A stretch of DNA of 64,000 bases from Lytechinus variegatus (lineage: Eukaryota; Echinodermata; Echinoidea; Temnopleuroida; Toxopneustidae): NCBI RefSeq assembly GCF_018143015.1, contig NC_054749.1:30228411-30292410 (forward strand), written 5' to 3'. Positions 35,601 to 50,600 of the stretch are shown here, one piece after another. The notes beneath the pieces were generated by a model that was not told the DNA's origin, ran no database searches, and saw nothing but the letters and a program-made list of their open reading frames with translations. The position numbers and the translations under genes are program-made. Each line of letters opens with the position of its first letter. Position 1 is the first letter of the stretch.

Positions 35601-38600
35601 AAGAGTTACAATTGATTGACTCAACCACAACTATGGAGAGCCAGCAATGTCAACATTTATTATGCATGTTTGATCAAAATATTTCTAATTGTGATGTATA
35701 TTTATGTATTCACATTTTTCTTGAAAATTCAGTGTGCTTCTCTTTGTTCAACCAATTACGTTGTTCAAATTTCTTGTAGAAAAAATTATGACTATGATGG
35801 AATTGCATAGAATTGAGGTTGATCGATCGCAACTCTTTGTAAGACGGGACCCAGGGGTGACATACCTCAGCAACATTTTTTCAAGACGTTCAGACATGGT
35901 TAAATAAATCACTTCATTTATTAATAAATTTCATTCATTTACTTGCCTATAGTCTTTAAAAAAAAATGGTCCTAAGATGGAGGAAAAGTTGTGAGGTCAT
36001 CACCTGGAGCTAAACTTTCAATGACATGCTCTGTTCAGCAGCCAGTTTCAAGGTCTCAACACACTCACGTCAACGTTACACTTAACAACCATCAAACAAA
36101 GCGAAAATGGACAAAGTGGCCATTTATCATTGTACAACGCCTACTTAGCTTGTTGTACGCGAGCAAATGGGAGGCTGAATGTCAAACATTCATAACGTTG
36201 CTCAAAAGACGTAACAACCAAAATGTACCGTTGCACAGCTTTAAGAAGTGAAGTCATAATGCGATTTAATTCATTGCGCTTAGTAAAAATGAAGGTGCAA
36301 TACGCGTATAAGCCTGCTGGCTGAATGCGCAATGCTGCCTAAGGTCATGTGCGCTTGTGGGATTTTGCTCTTCACTGTCAGTATTTTTGCTCCCTTTTCA
36401 TAGATTACTACAGGGAGAAACTCTTGTTATTTTCATATTTACGCTAAATTCCGAGGCGTTGTACAACACAAATAGCGAATATTCTTATTTGAGATTTCGC
36501 ATTCGGTGAAAGAAAGAGACACTCTATTCAACTTGTTGAATAGAGCATCTTTCTTTCACCTCATGCGAAATCTCGCACCATTGCACTCATGCCTATTCGC
36601 TATTTATATATTACCATCAGAGCAGGTGAATGTTTCATAATGCTATTCACAAGCTAGTTTCTCCCACTCTGCTTTCTCTACCTACACTCTGGTTGCCCTA
36701 CACTTTATCCTTCATATCCACTTTATATGCCATGCAGCCGTATCTAACTCCTAAACCCCCTGTGCTCCTGACCAACCGACTGTGGTGTTATCATTCTTCT
36801 TCTAGTCCTGAAGCATATTGCTAATGATCTCCGACCACAGTGGAGGAGGAAGAAGTAACAAGCGACTTTATGAACGGTTGGTGATCCTTTCTTCTGGTAA
36901 ATAATATACATATTATAATGTAATACTTTAATAGAAGCTGATTCAGCTCCGAAGAACCCCCCCCCCCCCCCCCGATGTAACAGAAATGAAAATAGAAGCC
37001 ATCTTACCTCAAACGTCTTACTCTGAGAATACTGTGGCATAGATGAGGTGGACTGCGACAAGGGTGGGGCCGTTGCTGGGACGATGTCACCCCCTCCAGA
37101 AGGAGCTGAGGGCATTGCACTGCGATTTTCCTGCTGTTTCTGCTCCCAGTACGATCGGTTCAGATATCGGGCAAGCTGAAAGTGAGATAAATCAATCTTG
37201 AATAGAATATAATCCTATTATACATTTTATGTAGGTGCATTTTTGAGAACTTGAAAGACCTAGATGGGGTTAAACACCCACTATAGATTCTAAATCTGAT
37301 AAAAACTAAGAAAATTCCTTCTGAAACTACTTAATACATTCTTGAATCTGGTTTATCTTAACTTCAGTTTTCATCACTGGTACAAGTTTTTAACATCCCA
37401 GCCACAAAGTCTCTAATTGCAGAAATCAAAATTATAAACACATTTTGCACTCAAAATATTTCCTGGAAATGAAGAGTATCATACTTTATTCAACATCATA
37501 TCATAGGGGGGAAAAAGTGTTAAAAAAACTGCCATGTAAATAAATTTTGTCAAAATTTTTAGAAAGGAGTTAGACATGGTTGAGTTAAACCAGTCTATAG
37601 AATATGAGCCAACGTTGATAATTCAATTGATGGAATGTTGTTCCAATTTTTGCCGGCTTACCTCGGGATCCAATTCTGGTTCTGGGGCTGGAGCAGATGA
37701 GACCTGAAAAAAACGCAGAGAGAGAGAATAAAAGCAACCTATCATCACTAATGAAAATAAATGCTATGGCAATGACATTCAAATTACCATCATCGCTATC
37801 ATCGTCATCATCATTTTAAACAAGGAGTTTAGTAATTACCGTAATCAGATTTCTATCTTAATCTGATTAATTCTTGCGAGTCACCATCATCATAATCATT
37901 GCAATCATCAAAACACTCAGCATCATCATAACCATCATCATCAACATCATCACCATCATAATAATCACCACTATCATCATCATCTGCATTATCATCATTA
38001 GAATCATCACCATCATCGATTTAATTTCTACCAAAACTTGTCAAAACCAATAACCATCATTACATCATCACAAGGCAACTATAACATAAAATTCTAGTAA
38101 TTGATCAGATTTCTATCCTCCATTAATACTTGAGAGTCACCATCATCATCATCATCATCGCAATCATCAAAACACTTATCATCAACATCATCATCATCAT
38201 CATCATAACAATCACCACTATCATCATCATCCACATTATCATCATCAAAATCATCACCATCACCGATTTGATTTTCACCAAAACTTGTCAAAAAGCAATA
38301 ACCATCATTACATCATCATCTGCAAATATAACGAACTCTTCATTCAAGAATCACATGACTGCTCACAAAAATCATTCATGAAACTTACGCTAGAGTTGTA
38401 TGCAGAGCTGGGTACAGCAGAAGCAGTCGTACTTGAAGTAGTGGCTTTGCCTCCTTTGATCTAAAATCAGAACACACAAATTGATTAACAGTATGGAGTC
38501 ATTTACCAAACTTTCTTTAATGTCCTTATTTTGTCTCTTAATTAAAGTTTCCATATTATGAAAGTTAAATATTATCTTCAGTGGAACAAATGATTTCTCC

Positions 38601-41600
38601 TATTGAAGCCTCTTTATTTATTTACTGTCTTCATATTGTGCAGCCCAGGGGCCCGTTGCAGAAAGAGTTGCATTTAAACGCAAGCCAAAAAATCAATCTC
38701 AAGTCCCAAATGCGCGCTGTTGATTGGTTAAAAATCAAGTTGCGAATAATTTTTAGAGTTGCGATTGATTGCAACTCTTTTTACAACGGGCCCCAGGTGA
38801 TTATGCCCTTATTTTCTTTATTATTTTAAGGGCATTATTATCAGAAGTCATTGGGGACTCTCTGTCTTATCATCTTTAGTCATCGCATTGGGCACTGCAA
38901 TTTCATTGAGAAAATAGCACAGGATATGAATAACAACACTAGTGGCATTCTCTGATTACTGTTTCCATCTAAAGACAACATATCTGGAAGAATATTTCAG
39001 AAAATTATAAATTAAACAGATGTTAAACAGAGTGACCACAAACGAAAATAGCTGAAGAAGCAAAAGCTTCTATACTTTTGTGTAAGCAAAATACACAAGC
39101 TGAAAATACAAAAAACAAAAATAGCAGAAATCAGCCAAAAAGCTGAACACTCACATCCCTGCTTAGAGAGGAAAAACATAAAAATAAATTAAAGAGATGC
39201 CTATGAATGAGGACACTAAATGAAAGAGAATTAAATACTTACAAGATGTTTATTCTCTGCTTCATCCAGCGAGAGAGCCATAGCTAACTGAAGCTCCTCT
39301 TCTTCTTGAAGATCAGTCTCATTACGTTGCGGAGGAAGCTTTATTTGAAACAAGAAAGAAACATTGAAATTATAGTCCACATCATTTTGATTTCATGGGC
39401 CCCTAATAAAAAATATAGATTCTGGTGGGAATTTCAAGAAAGTTGTCAGCTCTGGCTAAATTGTTAGTGCTGACTATTTCAGTGAAATCCTTGGATTTGA
39501 TTGGCTGTGAGGCACTCTCCTCTGTAGTGCTGACAACTTTCATGAAACAGTCTATTGTTGTGGTTTAAGTATGAAGAGCCAAATGTGACATAGACATCCA
39601 ACAGTACAGGTTTGATTCATCACCCATCAGTCATTCCAGACTTTTCATAACCATTACATGAAAATAACTCAATTATTTTTATATTATATGTCATCACAAC
39701 ATGATGAAAGCTCACATTGTACATAAGAAATGTACAATGTTACATTTTTTATATTTTTCTGTTCCCATAATTTTAGCAGAATTAGACCTTGTCCTAAATA
39801 AAACAGGGCTTTCAAAATACAGGGCATAGAGTTATGCAGTATAATGGATCAAGTTCATCATCTATCAGCACAAAACTTACACAGAGAATGAGTGTCTTTT
39901 AGCTCCCAACATGCTTAAAATTCGGTTGTAAATAGTCTCCTTCTCCTGCTCTTTCCCTTCCTTCTCCTTTTTGATTGAAATTCAGTAGAGATCAAAATGA
40001 TTGCTCCATGATTTCCCCTATGATTGAAATGGAAGTAAGGCATTAATTACCTGAGACTGCTGTGCTAGAGGACTATTCAGGTACTCATCTGGTAAATCAT
40101 TCTCCTTGTTACCACTTGAGCTGGAGGACTTACTTGAACTTGACTTGCTGCAAAAGATGGAAAACAACATGCATGATCTTTAATAAGTTTGTTTTTTAAG
40201 GAAATGATCATTTGACAAAAAATCAAACAGAATCCAACAAAATGTCAATCCCAATGTTTGTATTCATGAATTAAAACATACTGTGCCAAATGATTCTGGA
40301 AGAAAGTAATAATAATAGTATAAAGCATTTATGAGGCAGCGTTATTCTAGTTGCCTATCCAATGGCGCACAATATATCACCCTGGCTTTAGCTCCAGCTC
40401 CTAAAAGAACTTGGTGCATTAAAGAACTTAATGAGAAATGAGCAAAAGCTAAACATTCCAAAAGAATGTAATTGTTGAGAAATGAGCAAAAGTGATTTTA
40501 CCCCAAGGTTTAAGACGCAAGGTCTTTTTGTGTCACTTTCCCCATTAAAATCCTACTAAAGAGGACAAAATCCTACTAATTGGCAACTCTGAACATGGTC
40601 TTGTCGTTCCAGTAATGATGTGTACTTACCCCTGGAGCTTCTCATGGCAGGTGTCACACACCCTGACAGGTTTCTCAATGCCAAACTTAGGAATGGTGGA
40701 GTTCTTAGAAGAGCACTTGCTACAGAAGACTTGGCCACAATGGCGACAATGGTGCTGTGAAGAGATAAGTTCAGATGATAGGAATTCAAGAAATTTCCTC
40801 TCTTTGTGATTATAGGGAACAAAGGTTGGGGAGCAATCCAGTGTTTATCATTGAAATAAAAGCATAACAAGGGAATAAATCTCCTGATATGTCACAAATT
40901 TCTTCACAATTTTTTACAAATGAATACAACAGAAAATGTCTTTCATGCACATGTAGCAGGTTTTTAGATAGGTCAGTGTGGAAATTTTGTTGAAACATTG
41001 CCTGCTTCAGGAATGTATCAACGAAGGGCATTGCGCATGACAAAAATACAATAAGCAACTGATGCAGTGTATTGATTTTACCAGACAATTCATAAGCATA
41101 ACCTGAACCTCCATCTACACTAATTTAGCACATGACAGACACTGTCATTAATGGCTTGACTTACCTGTCTCTGTAGCATGCCAAACTCAGACCTACAAGT
41201 GTAACATCTCTCACCTTCTGCCCAATCTGGGGCCTGCAGTAAACAAACATTGAGTAGAAAGTGATCTCATTGCTCAAGGATGTACAAAGATCTAAAATTA
41301 CATGTCTTTTGGGAGATTACACTTGAATAGCAATAGAGCACCTGAACTGGTACACAAACAATGACAGTGTTACTATTTATGTTTATACATAAAACTGATA
41401 ACCAATGTTTGATCTCCTCCATTCCTGTGGAGGAAATTGGTAAACATATACCATGCTTTAAATATGCTTTTTAATCATATGTTAACACATGCCTCCAATT
41501 ATCAGCTAAATCATAAACATTTTTAGTGAACAATTAGAAAAATCTGGATTCTGAAATGAAGTATCACAACTCTTTATCAATTCTGTATCGTCGAGTCTCT

Positions 41601-44600
41601 CTACTACTCATCATCCTACTCGCCGACTCAAGCCAGCATCTCCTCATCAGCTCTACTACTCAAGCTGTTCTCACTCAACATTCCTTCTGGTTTACAGTCC
41701 TTTTCAGGACTATTTTCAAGAAAGAATACTCTACTCTCAAATCTCCACTTTCTCGCCTATCCACTTCTTCTATCCACGGTTTCTATATCACTCCACATGG
41801 TGTACCGTAAACCACATCAGCAATTTTATCAATTTTGTTCATCAAATTCAAGAGACATCTAAATCCCCTCTCTGTAAGTAATTTCTTGTGATATAGAAAT
41901 TAAGGTTACCTTTTCAGCCACAAACATAGCATCACTCTCTTTCAGCTGAGGGAATGAATGTCCTGTAAGAAAATTGCAAACAAAAATAATAATTGAGGAG
42001 TTTACTCATCATTTCCACGAACAACAAGATCACCTTTTCACATTGATCCAATGTTTGACCTGGGAGCCACTGCATTATTGTAACTTAGCCATCCAATGGT
42101 TACTCGCATGGAATCCTTTATTTTAATTGGTTGTTCAGCATCATTACCACAGTTATTACATTGGATGGCAAAGTTCCCACAATAGTGTATTTTATGTATC
42201 GGCCCCCTGGGTGCCATAATTACAATTTTTCAAAAACCCTTGTAATAAGCGCCTTACCTTTACAACATACTGGCACATGAAATATAATCTTTTATCTGTT
42301 AAGACAATGTTTTTTTCCTCACAATTTAGGTACTCAGACGTGATGCAGTTTTTTTTTTTTTGGGGGGGTGAGGGGAGTTAAGTCCCGTCAGCTTTCAAAT
42401 TCAGAATATAAAAGTAGTAATCCAGGGTCTAAAGCAAACATGCTACATGTACCATTACTTTGAACAGCACCAGCTAAGATCTGAACTACTCATATGAAGC
42501 CTAGAGCCTTACCGGTAGTGCTACATTCTGAGAACATAGTCTCATACATACCTATTCACATGACTAGAATGACAGTCGCCATTTCAATGCCACAATATTT
42601 CTAAGAAACCCAATACTTAAATTATAGATCCAAATATTACTAGGGGGGGGGGGGGTTGGGGGATTTTTTTTTTTTGAAAAACAGATCCAATGGCCATAAT
42701 TGTTAAAAAAACAAATATTCAAAATATATTTGTGATAATTTATCAATAATGTATATGTACTAAGATATATAGGCCCTTAGGGATATGGCAGGAGATCCAC
42801 TGTGTGATAAAGCTCCTTCGGTCCCTCTTTTAATCCGGTCCCTGAATACAGGAGGGGCAGAATTTACATGTACCATGCACCTGAAGAAATCCCTCTAAGT
42901 TCAATAATTAAAAAAAAAATGGAAAACGTCAATACCTTCTCCTTTGAGCTGGCTGAAGGTATCGCAGACTATCTTCAGGCTTGGTTCATTCCTAAAGGCT
43001 TGGGCCCAGGCCTGGATCAGTTCTAATGTCTTACTTTTCACTGCTTCATTGCTTGACTGGATGAAAAATGGGGAAAAACAAACATTCTGAATGACCTCCC
43101 ATTCTCCTGCTTAAACTCATAATAATTTGCCAGGGATGATTGTCTGTAGTTAGCATAATAATCACATTGGTATTCATCATCCAAAATCAACAAAACAATT
43201 TGAACATACAAGCTGATAATTTAGAATACATATATTTCAAGGAATAAATTACTTAGATGGCTTCTAAAAATCTATGGAAATATAGTTAACTTTACACTTG
43301 TTTTTTATGTTTCTTTCAAAGAAGTAGGAACTGTTGAATTGCGATACTGTTTCTTGAGTGAATACAAGAATTAAAACAAACTCCAAAACATAATATACTT
43401 CTTCTTTTGAGCTATAAATGACCTTCAAAATGCTTTTGTTCCTGGTTTGCATGATATATTGAATAGCTACCTAAATATAAGGCAGTAAATGGACATTTCA
43501 AATAGAATCCACATCACAATAAAAAATGTTTTTTTAAAACCTCAAACTTTATAAAAACAACATCTTTAGTAAAATTTCACCTACCAGAACTAGTTCCTTG
43601 ATATCATCCATAAACTGAGGGGTCGCGATCTCTTCATGAATCCCTGTTCCACAATTCTTCACACATGACTCCAAAACCTAAGTGTACAAGATGCAGAAAA
43701 ATGAAAATGTTTTACATTCATGAACACCAAGTTATGTGGCACTTCTTTCAAACGTGCACAACATACAAAAACACCTCGTTTATATGAACAACAAAAATGC
43801 TGGTTTACACTACACTGACAATTAAATTATGTTAATGCTTATTCTCATTATTGGTTTTACCACTGAATGAAAGGTATTAATGCATAAAATGGACCAAGTG
43901 CAGAATTTTGAGCCTTTCTTCTGACAAATTTGTATGATGTATCAGTCTATGCATCAAAAATTATTGAGCTAAACCATTAAAAGTGATCTTTTTGTCTTGA
44001 AAAGGTTAACAGTAAAATGTAGCCACAGATGCATTGGAAATGTTCCTAAGCAATCTTCAACACTAAGAACCTATTAATATATTTAGGTTACCTTTACAAA
44101 GTTGTTTTTCTTTTTTAAAGCAAACAATTGCATTTTCAAGGATACCTTACCTGTAGAGCATAGAGCGTGACCCTTGGATTCTTGTCATATAATTTCTTCC
44201 TGATCATACCCAAGGCATACTTGGGACTGAAAGTAAACATAAAAATAAATAATACATAATCTATTAGGAAAACAATCAAATGTTTGGATTTGGATAAGAT
44301 AATAGGCACAAAGAAGCTGCTGAAAACTGCTTATCTACAAAAAAAAAAGAAGGCCAATGGAGTAAAGATAATAGGAAATATATGACTGAAAATTACATAG
44401 GGTTTAAAGGACAGTGAAGGATACATGATCCAACTGTGCTTGCCGGGCTACATGTAAGTGAGGATCCCTGCTGATGTTTTATTTGTTTATTTATTTATCA
44501 ATTCGGCAATTACAATATATACAAGAAGGATTTCAACAATATATGAAGGAAAACAGAACTGTGGGTGGGTACATGTATCTTAGCTGCCTGGGTTTGGGAA

Positions 44601-47600
44601 AAGCTAATTTGATAACTGTGACCCGAGGGTCTCCCTCCCTGACTAAGCTACATGTACCAGGACTGGAATAATAAGATTACGAATAATAATTAATAGAACA
44701 GTAAAAAGAAGATATTAGTAACACAATATCACAATGTCGATAGTGATGTGACCAGATATGAAAATGAAACAATCTATGGAGTAGAGGGATGAATTACCAC
44801 ATGTTATACACCACTCTATCTTACATAGTACAGCATCTTCCTGAAAGAGTGATCATTTTGAAAGTACTTACGTGACATCTTTTTGTCTGATAGCATCACA
44901 TATCTGGAGCGTCGCTTCCCAATCAGGCTCTAACAAAAGCTGACTTGCTGCTTTATCTATTCAAATGAAAGAGAGAAAGAGATTGATAAAAAGACAAAAG
45001 GAAGAGAAAGAAGGAACAAGTTCAAGCGAGATGAGTACATTTTTAAATGGGCAACTTTTTATCTTTTAAAAAAGATACTACCATCACATTAGTGGGCTTC
45101 TGATCTACACATTAATGCAAAATATTTGGACAAAATTCCAAACAGCCACCCCCCGAAAGCTAGATAGGGAAAGGGTGAATGAGCTAAAAATGATCCCCAA
45201 GTTAATAATAGTTAATAATTAAATGAAAAAAAATCCAAACTGTACATGTATGGAACTGAATATTTTTTGTTACAAAGGTGATATTTTAATTTCAAAATGT
45301 GATGTATGATGCATGACATTCTGACTGAAAGTAGTTTAATAATGTCTATACCAAAAGCTTCAGTCTCTGTATTTGGTTGTTCTGCTGAAGCGCATTGGCT
45401 CCACTCACGAATACATAGACTGAAAAGCTTGGAGGCCAGTACGTAAAGACAATATATTAGCAGTAATGTTAGATCTAACATTCGGTGGAAACCTGATTTT
45501 CGGTACGTAAAAAGATTTTACATCCAGCTTGACAAGAAAGCAAATAAATTTCAGAAATATTGTATCTTATACCACAGTTACCACTAATTCCTTTCAAATG
45601 ATGATCAAAACATAATAATCCCCGGTGGGGTCACTCAATATGACTTTGGGAACGCATGACCGTTACCAAAATCGCGGGAAAAGGGGTCAATTTCAAGGAA
45701 CGTCCGCGGACAGAACACTCCTCGAAGTAGTGAAAATAGGGGTGCTCACCGTCCTCAATCTGATGGAAATAGGGGTCAGGAAAAAGGGGAGAACGATCAC
45801 GGGAAGTAAAATCCGTCGCCGAGTCACCAGCCGCAGAGGGCGCGCTCATCATGCTCTGTATCTTTATGTGGACAACTCTAGATTTATTCTTACAAAGAAT
45901 TCTCCTTTTCTTATTTTTCAAGAAAAATAAAGTTCTTTTGGATTATTGTATCAGTATGACATGGCTCTTGGTCATCTTTAAGGACTGAGCACTCTGACGC
46001 CTGTGTTGCAATTTCCTCTAATAAGGAAAGGGTATAAATGCCCTGTCCTTGAAATATGGTAAATAGGGGTAAGTTTGCAAATTGGGCAAAAGTGTCCTTA
46101 CAATCTTATAATTAGGGATGTTTCAAGGTACCATTTTACCGCAATTTTGTCCTTGTTTTGCGTGAAAATAGGGGGGGGGTAAATTTCACAAAATGTCCTT
46201 GAAATTGACTGCAATAGGGGGTTACTTGCATTTGTGGTAACGGTCATACGCATCCCCCTCTACGGGTGAGTGACCCCACCGGGAATAATCCTTGATCCTT
46301 TTGTAAGTTACCATCTTGGATGACCTCATCATCCTTACAGACGTCTTAACCAGTCGTCATATATCGCTATTCGTGCCACTGCGCTTGTCTATGTCTGTGC
46401 TTGCGTTCGGAACTTGTCGCTCGCATTGATAGGCCAAGATAAGCGGTAAGCCTTCATAAAAGCCTGACTCAAAAAACGTAGAGGGCAGCAACACACGACT
46501 GCCATTTTTTCTCTCCGGCAATAAATTTTTGAAAATAAGGAATAAATCATCAGTAACATATAATTTCGTTATTTTCTTGGAATATGCGCAGTATCAAAAG
46601 AAAGATTAGAATCTAATGAAAATAGTGGGCCATCGTTCAAGATAATAGGTCATTAAGACCTTTTAAAAAACTAAAATATAGACCAAACACTACAGGCAGA
46701 ATTGGGCAACATGATAACACATGCAGGTTCACACTAATGGATCACTCTAGGCGACACCGCAATACTTACCCGTGTTAAGAAACTGAGACTCCACTCACGC
46801 GCATTTGGGCAGCCCTAGCTTAGAACTAAGCTTTCTTTCCGTAAAAAATCTTTATTCTTATGATTCAATAAATGTTAATGAATATATAATTACTCTTAAA
46901 TCGGTACTCACCGGTTCTTTTCTTGAATTTTCTGCCAAATTCCCACGCTTCTGGCTTCAATTCTGCGATGGATTCTGTTGCCATAGACAGCTACACATGC
47001 AACTCTATTTATAAATGGAGCGCCCCTTACGAGAGTTGTTAATGCCGCGGAAAAATTGTTAGGCATTTTGGCCTGTGGTCAAGGCGTTCTTTTGTTCTAT
47101 TTTTTTTATAGGTATGAGATCGAAATCACAGCGACTATTCACACTGTTCCATAATGATTCCGAAAGGAGGTGCAGCACCCCCCACCCACATGGGCGCAAA
47201 TCCCAGGGGACACTTCCCCCTAACCCAAAATAGTAGGGGCACATTATCAAATGTCCCCCTACTATTTTTGTTCTTTTATATATGATGGAAAGAAATAGGC
47301 CTACATCATTTAAATCGAAGTAAAACATGTATTTTGGACGAGACGACCTTCTTTTGGGGGTGATAAACCTTCCTTTTTTTTGTTATGTTAGTTTGTTTTT
47401 GTTTTTTTTTTGCCTGTTTTCCAGCCCCTGGTCCCCTACCTTAGATTTCCACCCTTGCCTCCCACTACTCTTGATATTGTTTGCGAATCTGTTTTGTAAA
47501 TTAAAGGGGAATTTCACCCTGATAAAAAGATGATGAAAATATGAGAAAAATCATTTCAAAATATCGATGAAGGTGTTATTTGACAAAAAATGGAGTTGAT

Positions 47601-50600
47601 AGAATTTAGAATGCTTGATTTATTGTGACGTCTATAACGAGCAGTTGCTCTATCCTAAATATAAAATGCCCAAATTTCCCATTTTTAATGGTCCGTAACG
47701 ACCCACTTTTTTCTTTTTGATAACAAGTATAGGCCTACTAAAATGTACCATAAAAATCATTATCCTGTATTTCTTGACATTTCATTAACTTTTTTACCAT
47801 AATAATAGCTGCTTGCAAAGGCCTACGCCATCACAAAAAAACCCGGGGGGCGGGGGGGGGGGCACTTACATTGACGAGTGGATACCATGCACGACCAAAA
47901 AAAAACGTAAAAAGGATGTCCTTTTCACGATAGGGCACGTTACCTACGTAACGTGATAAGGGTGTCAAAAACACAAAAATAACGAAAAAAGGGTATCTAT
48001 TAATTCGCTAGGAAAACCGTCGTGTTTAGGGTCTAATTTGCGGGGATGATAAAACAAAATCAAAATGTTTTATAAAGGATGTCCTTTTTGCTCCAACACT
48101 TCGTGTTTAGAGTCCGATTTGCGCGAGGTGTAGAAGGTGGGGTCGTACTAAACCAAATAAGGTAAAGCCGACGACCGAAGGGAAGGACCCGTAACAATAA
48201 AACATTCCTGTACTTGTTTAGGGGTTCATTTCAGGGAATATTTGCCAAGAGTATCGTTTTGTTTCCAATACTTGTTAAGGGTAGGGTTTCACACGCCAAT
48301 ACTTGTTAAGGGGTGCATTTTCAGAATATGGAAATTACGTGTTTAGGGTGCTTTTCGAGACCCCATGGTCGCGCATGGTATCCACTCGTGAATGGAAGTG
48401 GCCCCCCCCCCGGGCAAAAAAAAAATCTTACCTTTGAAAAAGATTGGTGGGGGATGGATTTTCCTCGAACGCATACCAATTTTTTTTCTGCTATTTTCAT
48501 AATAAACTTTAAATGAATTCAACTTTGCACTACTTAATTTTTTCAAAGACAAAATAACAAAATTACATCCATTATGAAAAATACGAGACATTTGACTTCC
48601 TCCTGCTCGTACGCACGGGCGTCCGTCGATATAACACATAATATTTTTATGAAAATATGCACCTTTTTTCTTAAAAGTTGATGGAGAGGGGGAAAAATTA
48701 ATCGTATCAAGTCGGGGTATTCAGTAATGAGTACAGGAGAAACTATATTTTACTGATTTTCATGATTCATCCCATTTGATTAACTCATCTATTCGTGTTT
48801 TGTAGCTAATCTTTCCCTTACGCATTGCTTTTTGGCAGAAGTTCTATGGAAAATGCACCTTTTTTTCACACAAACTTTGAGACACTCTGTATTCATTCCC
48901 CCCATTGCTCGAGAATGAATGGGCAGTTAACGACGGGGTTAAAGATTTATTGAAGAATGGAATGTATATTTCATGAAAATGAAAGCCATTTCCCCATTGG
49001 ATGTTATCTTCAATACGTGTTTTTTAGATTAAGTCAGTTATCGAATAGGCTCTCCTGGCATTTGAGGTCTCTATCGGTGACGTCACTCAGGATCGTCATG
49101 CCTGGACCATCGGCCAGGCAGGGGTCGCAATGGTATATGATTTATGCATAATGCACTCGATATATACAATAATCTTGTACTCCCGTTCAAATGAATGTGA
49201 AACTCATATAATTTACATCAGAGCATTCAACAGGAGTACTGTAGTACACATTTCTTTGTTATAAGTGAATTAAAGTCCCTCCAGTGAGTTTGCCTCACCC
49301 CTATTGTGAAAATGTATCACCCCTAAGTTGTAACACAGTCAGCTGTTTGCACTCAGGGTCACTCCGTGACCTGTGTGTGCGTTCAAGAGTTGTACATGAT
49401 TTTCTGTCTCATTTAGGCAGAAATCTTTCATAATGCGTCATCATCATCATCACCACTATCATTAGCATCACCATCATCATCACCACAACCGTCACCACAA
49501 CCATCATCATCACCAAGATAATTTTCATCATCGTCATTGCCATCATCATCTTTTTTTTCTTTATTTTTTCCCCATCCCTTCTTCTTTTTTTTTCTTCCAA
49601 TATTCCTCCTTTTTTTTAGAGCGGCACACCGTCATGCTCCCTCACTGATTATCCGCCTCTATATGCTTGGTGTTGTATAAATTGGCGGATACCTGAATGA
49701 AATACTGAAGAGAAAATAAGGAAAGGGAAAAAGTAAGAAGAAAAAGAAGATGAGGAGAAGAAAAAAAGAAAGCCAAACAAATGAAACAAAACAATGTCAA
49801 AATTTCGTAATAAAGTCTTCTACATGTACGTCAGTTTAATAATGATGTTTTCATTGAAATGAGAACAAAAAAAGAATTGAAACCATAGGCGGCGGAAGCG
49901 GGGACGTTCCCCCCTAAATTTGTTGTTGACCTTTTTTTTTGCTTGTCAATTTATTTTCCTACGTCCCCCCTAAAATGTTTGGGTTGAGAGCCTTTTTTTT
50001 GCTTGTCAAAATTTTTTAGGTTGTCCCCTCCTAAAATTTGGGGCTTCCGCCGCCAATGATTGAAACAGGACTACATTATAATATAGTGTAAAGAAATAGA
50101 GGGAAGCTCCGAGACAATAAAAAGGTTGAAAAAGAAAAAAATGTGAAAACACAAAGCTCTCACAACATGAGCATAATAACAAATAAGCGAGGACAAGTAG
50201 CTGAGGGCCCCCCCCCAACTCTCTCTCTCTAGTTATCTATCTATCTATCCGACTCGATTATATAAGAGAAGAATTTACTAATCAAAATATTATGAGCAAA
50301 AAGCACGAGCTGATATTTTTTATGAATATTCAAAACTGATAGAGAGACGCAATCGAATTATTCGATTGCGACAAAATTGATGATCTGAGAATTTATTGTT
50401 TTTAGGAATTCATTAAAAGCATAAAGTTGATCAGCATTGAAATATGGCAGGTGCAACGCATGAGCTAAAGCTTTATAGGCATACACCGATAAAAAATTTT
50501 AAGTATTTTTGGTAATCATGAAAAAATTGATATTTCATGAAAGAAAGCTCAAATCCCGAGGAGGAATATTCTTATGAATTGACTTTAAAAAAAACTGTGG

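Noticed and set aside
38094-38381. Poly-Asp and poly-Ile open frames
   Set aside because: Readings of an ATC trinucleotide microsatellite in HGS intron 11.
40556-40870. Open frame of 104 codons on the - strand over HGS exon 8
   Set aside because: It is the wrong frame of the FYVE exon; the HGS frame gives all zinc-ligand cysteines.
45349-45480. Possible small exon on the - strand ([20 protein letters not shown] or an alternative frame)
   Set aside because: It could follow the 46912-46984 exon in phase 1 and end at a TAG, but neither frame shows a known family and the acceptor is weak, so a separate two-exon gene is not supported.
48313-48639. Open frames at the right end of MITE copy 3, with similar ones in the other copies
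   Set aside because: They recur in every copy because the element recurs; no transposase or other domain is present.
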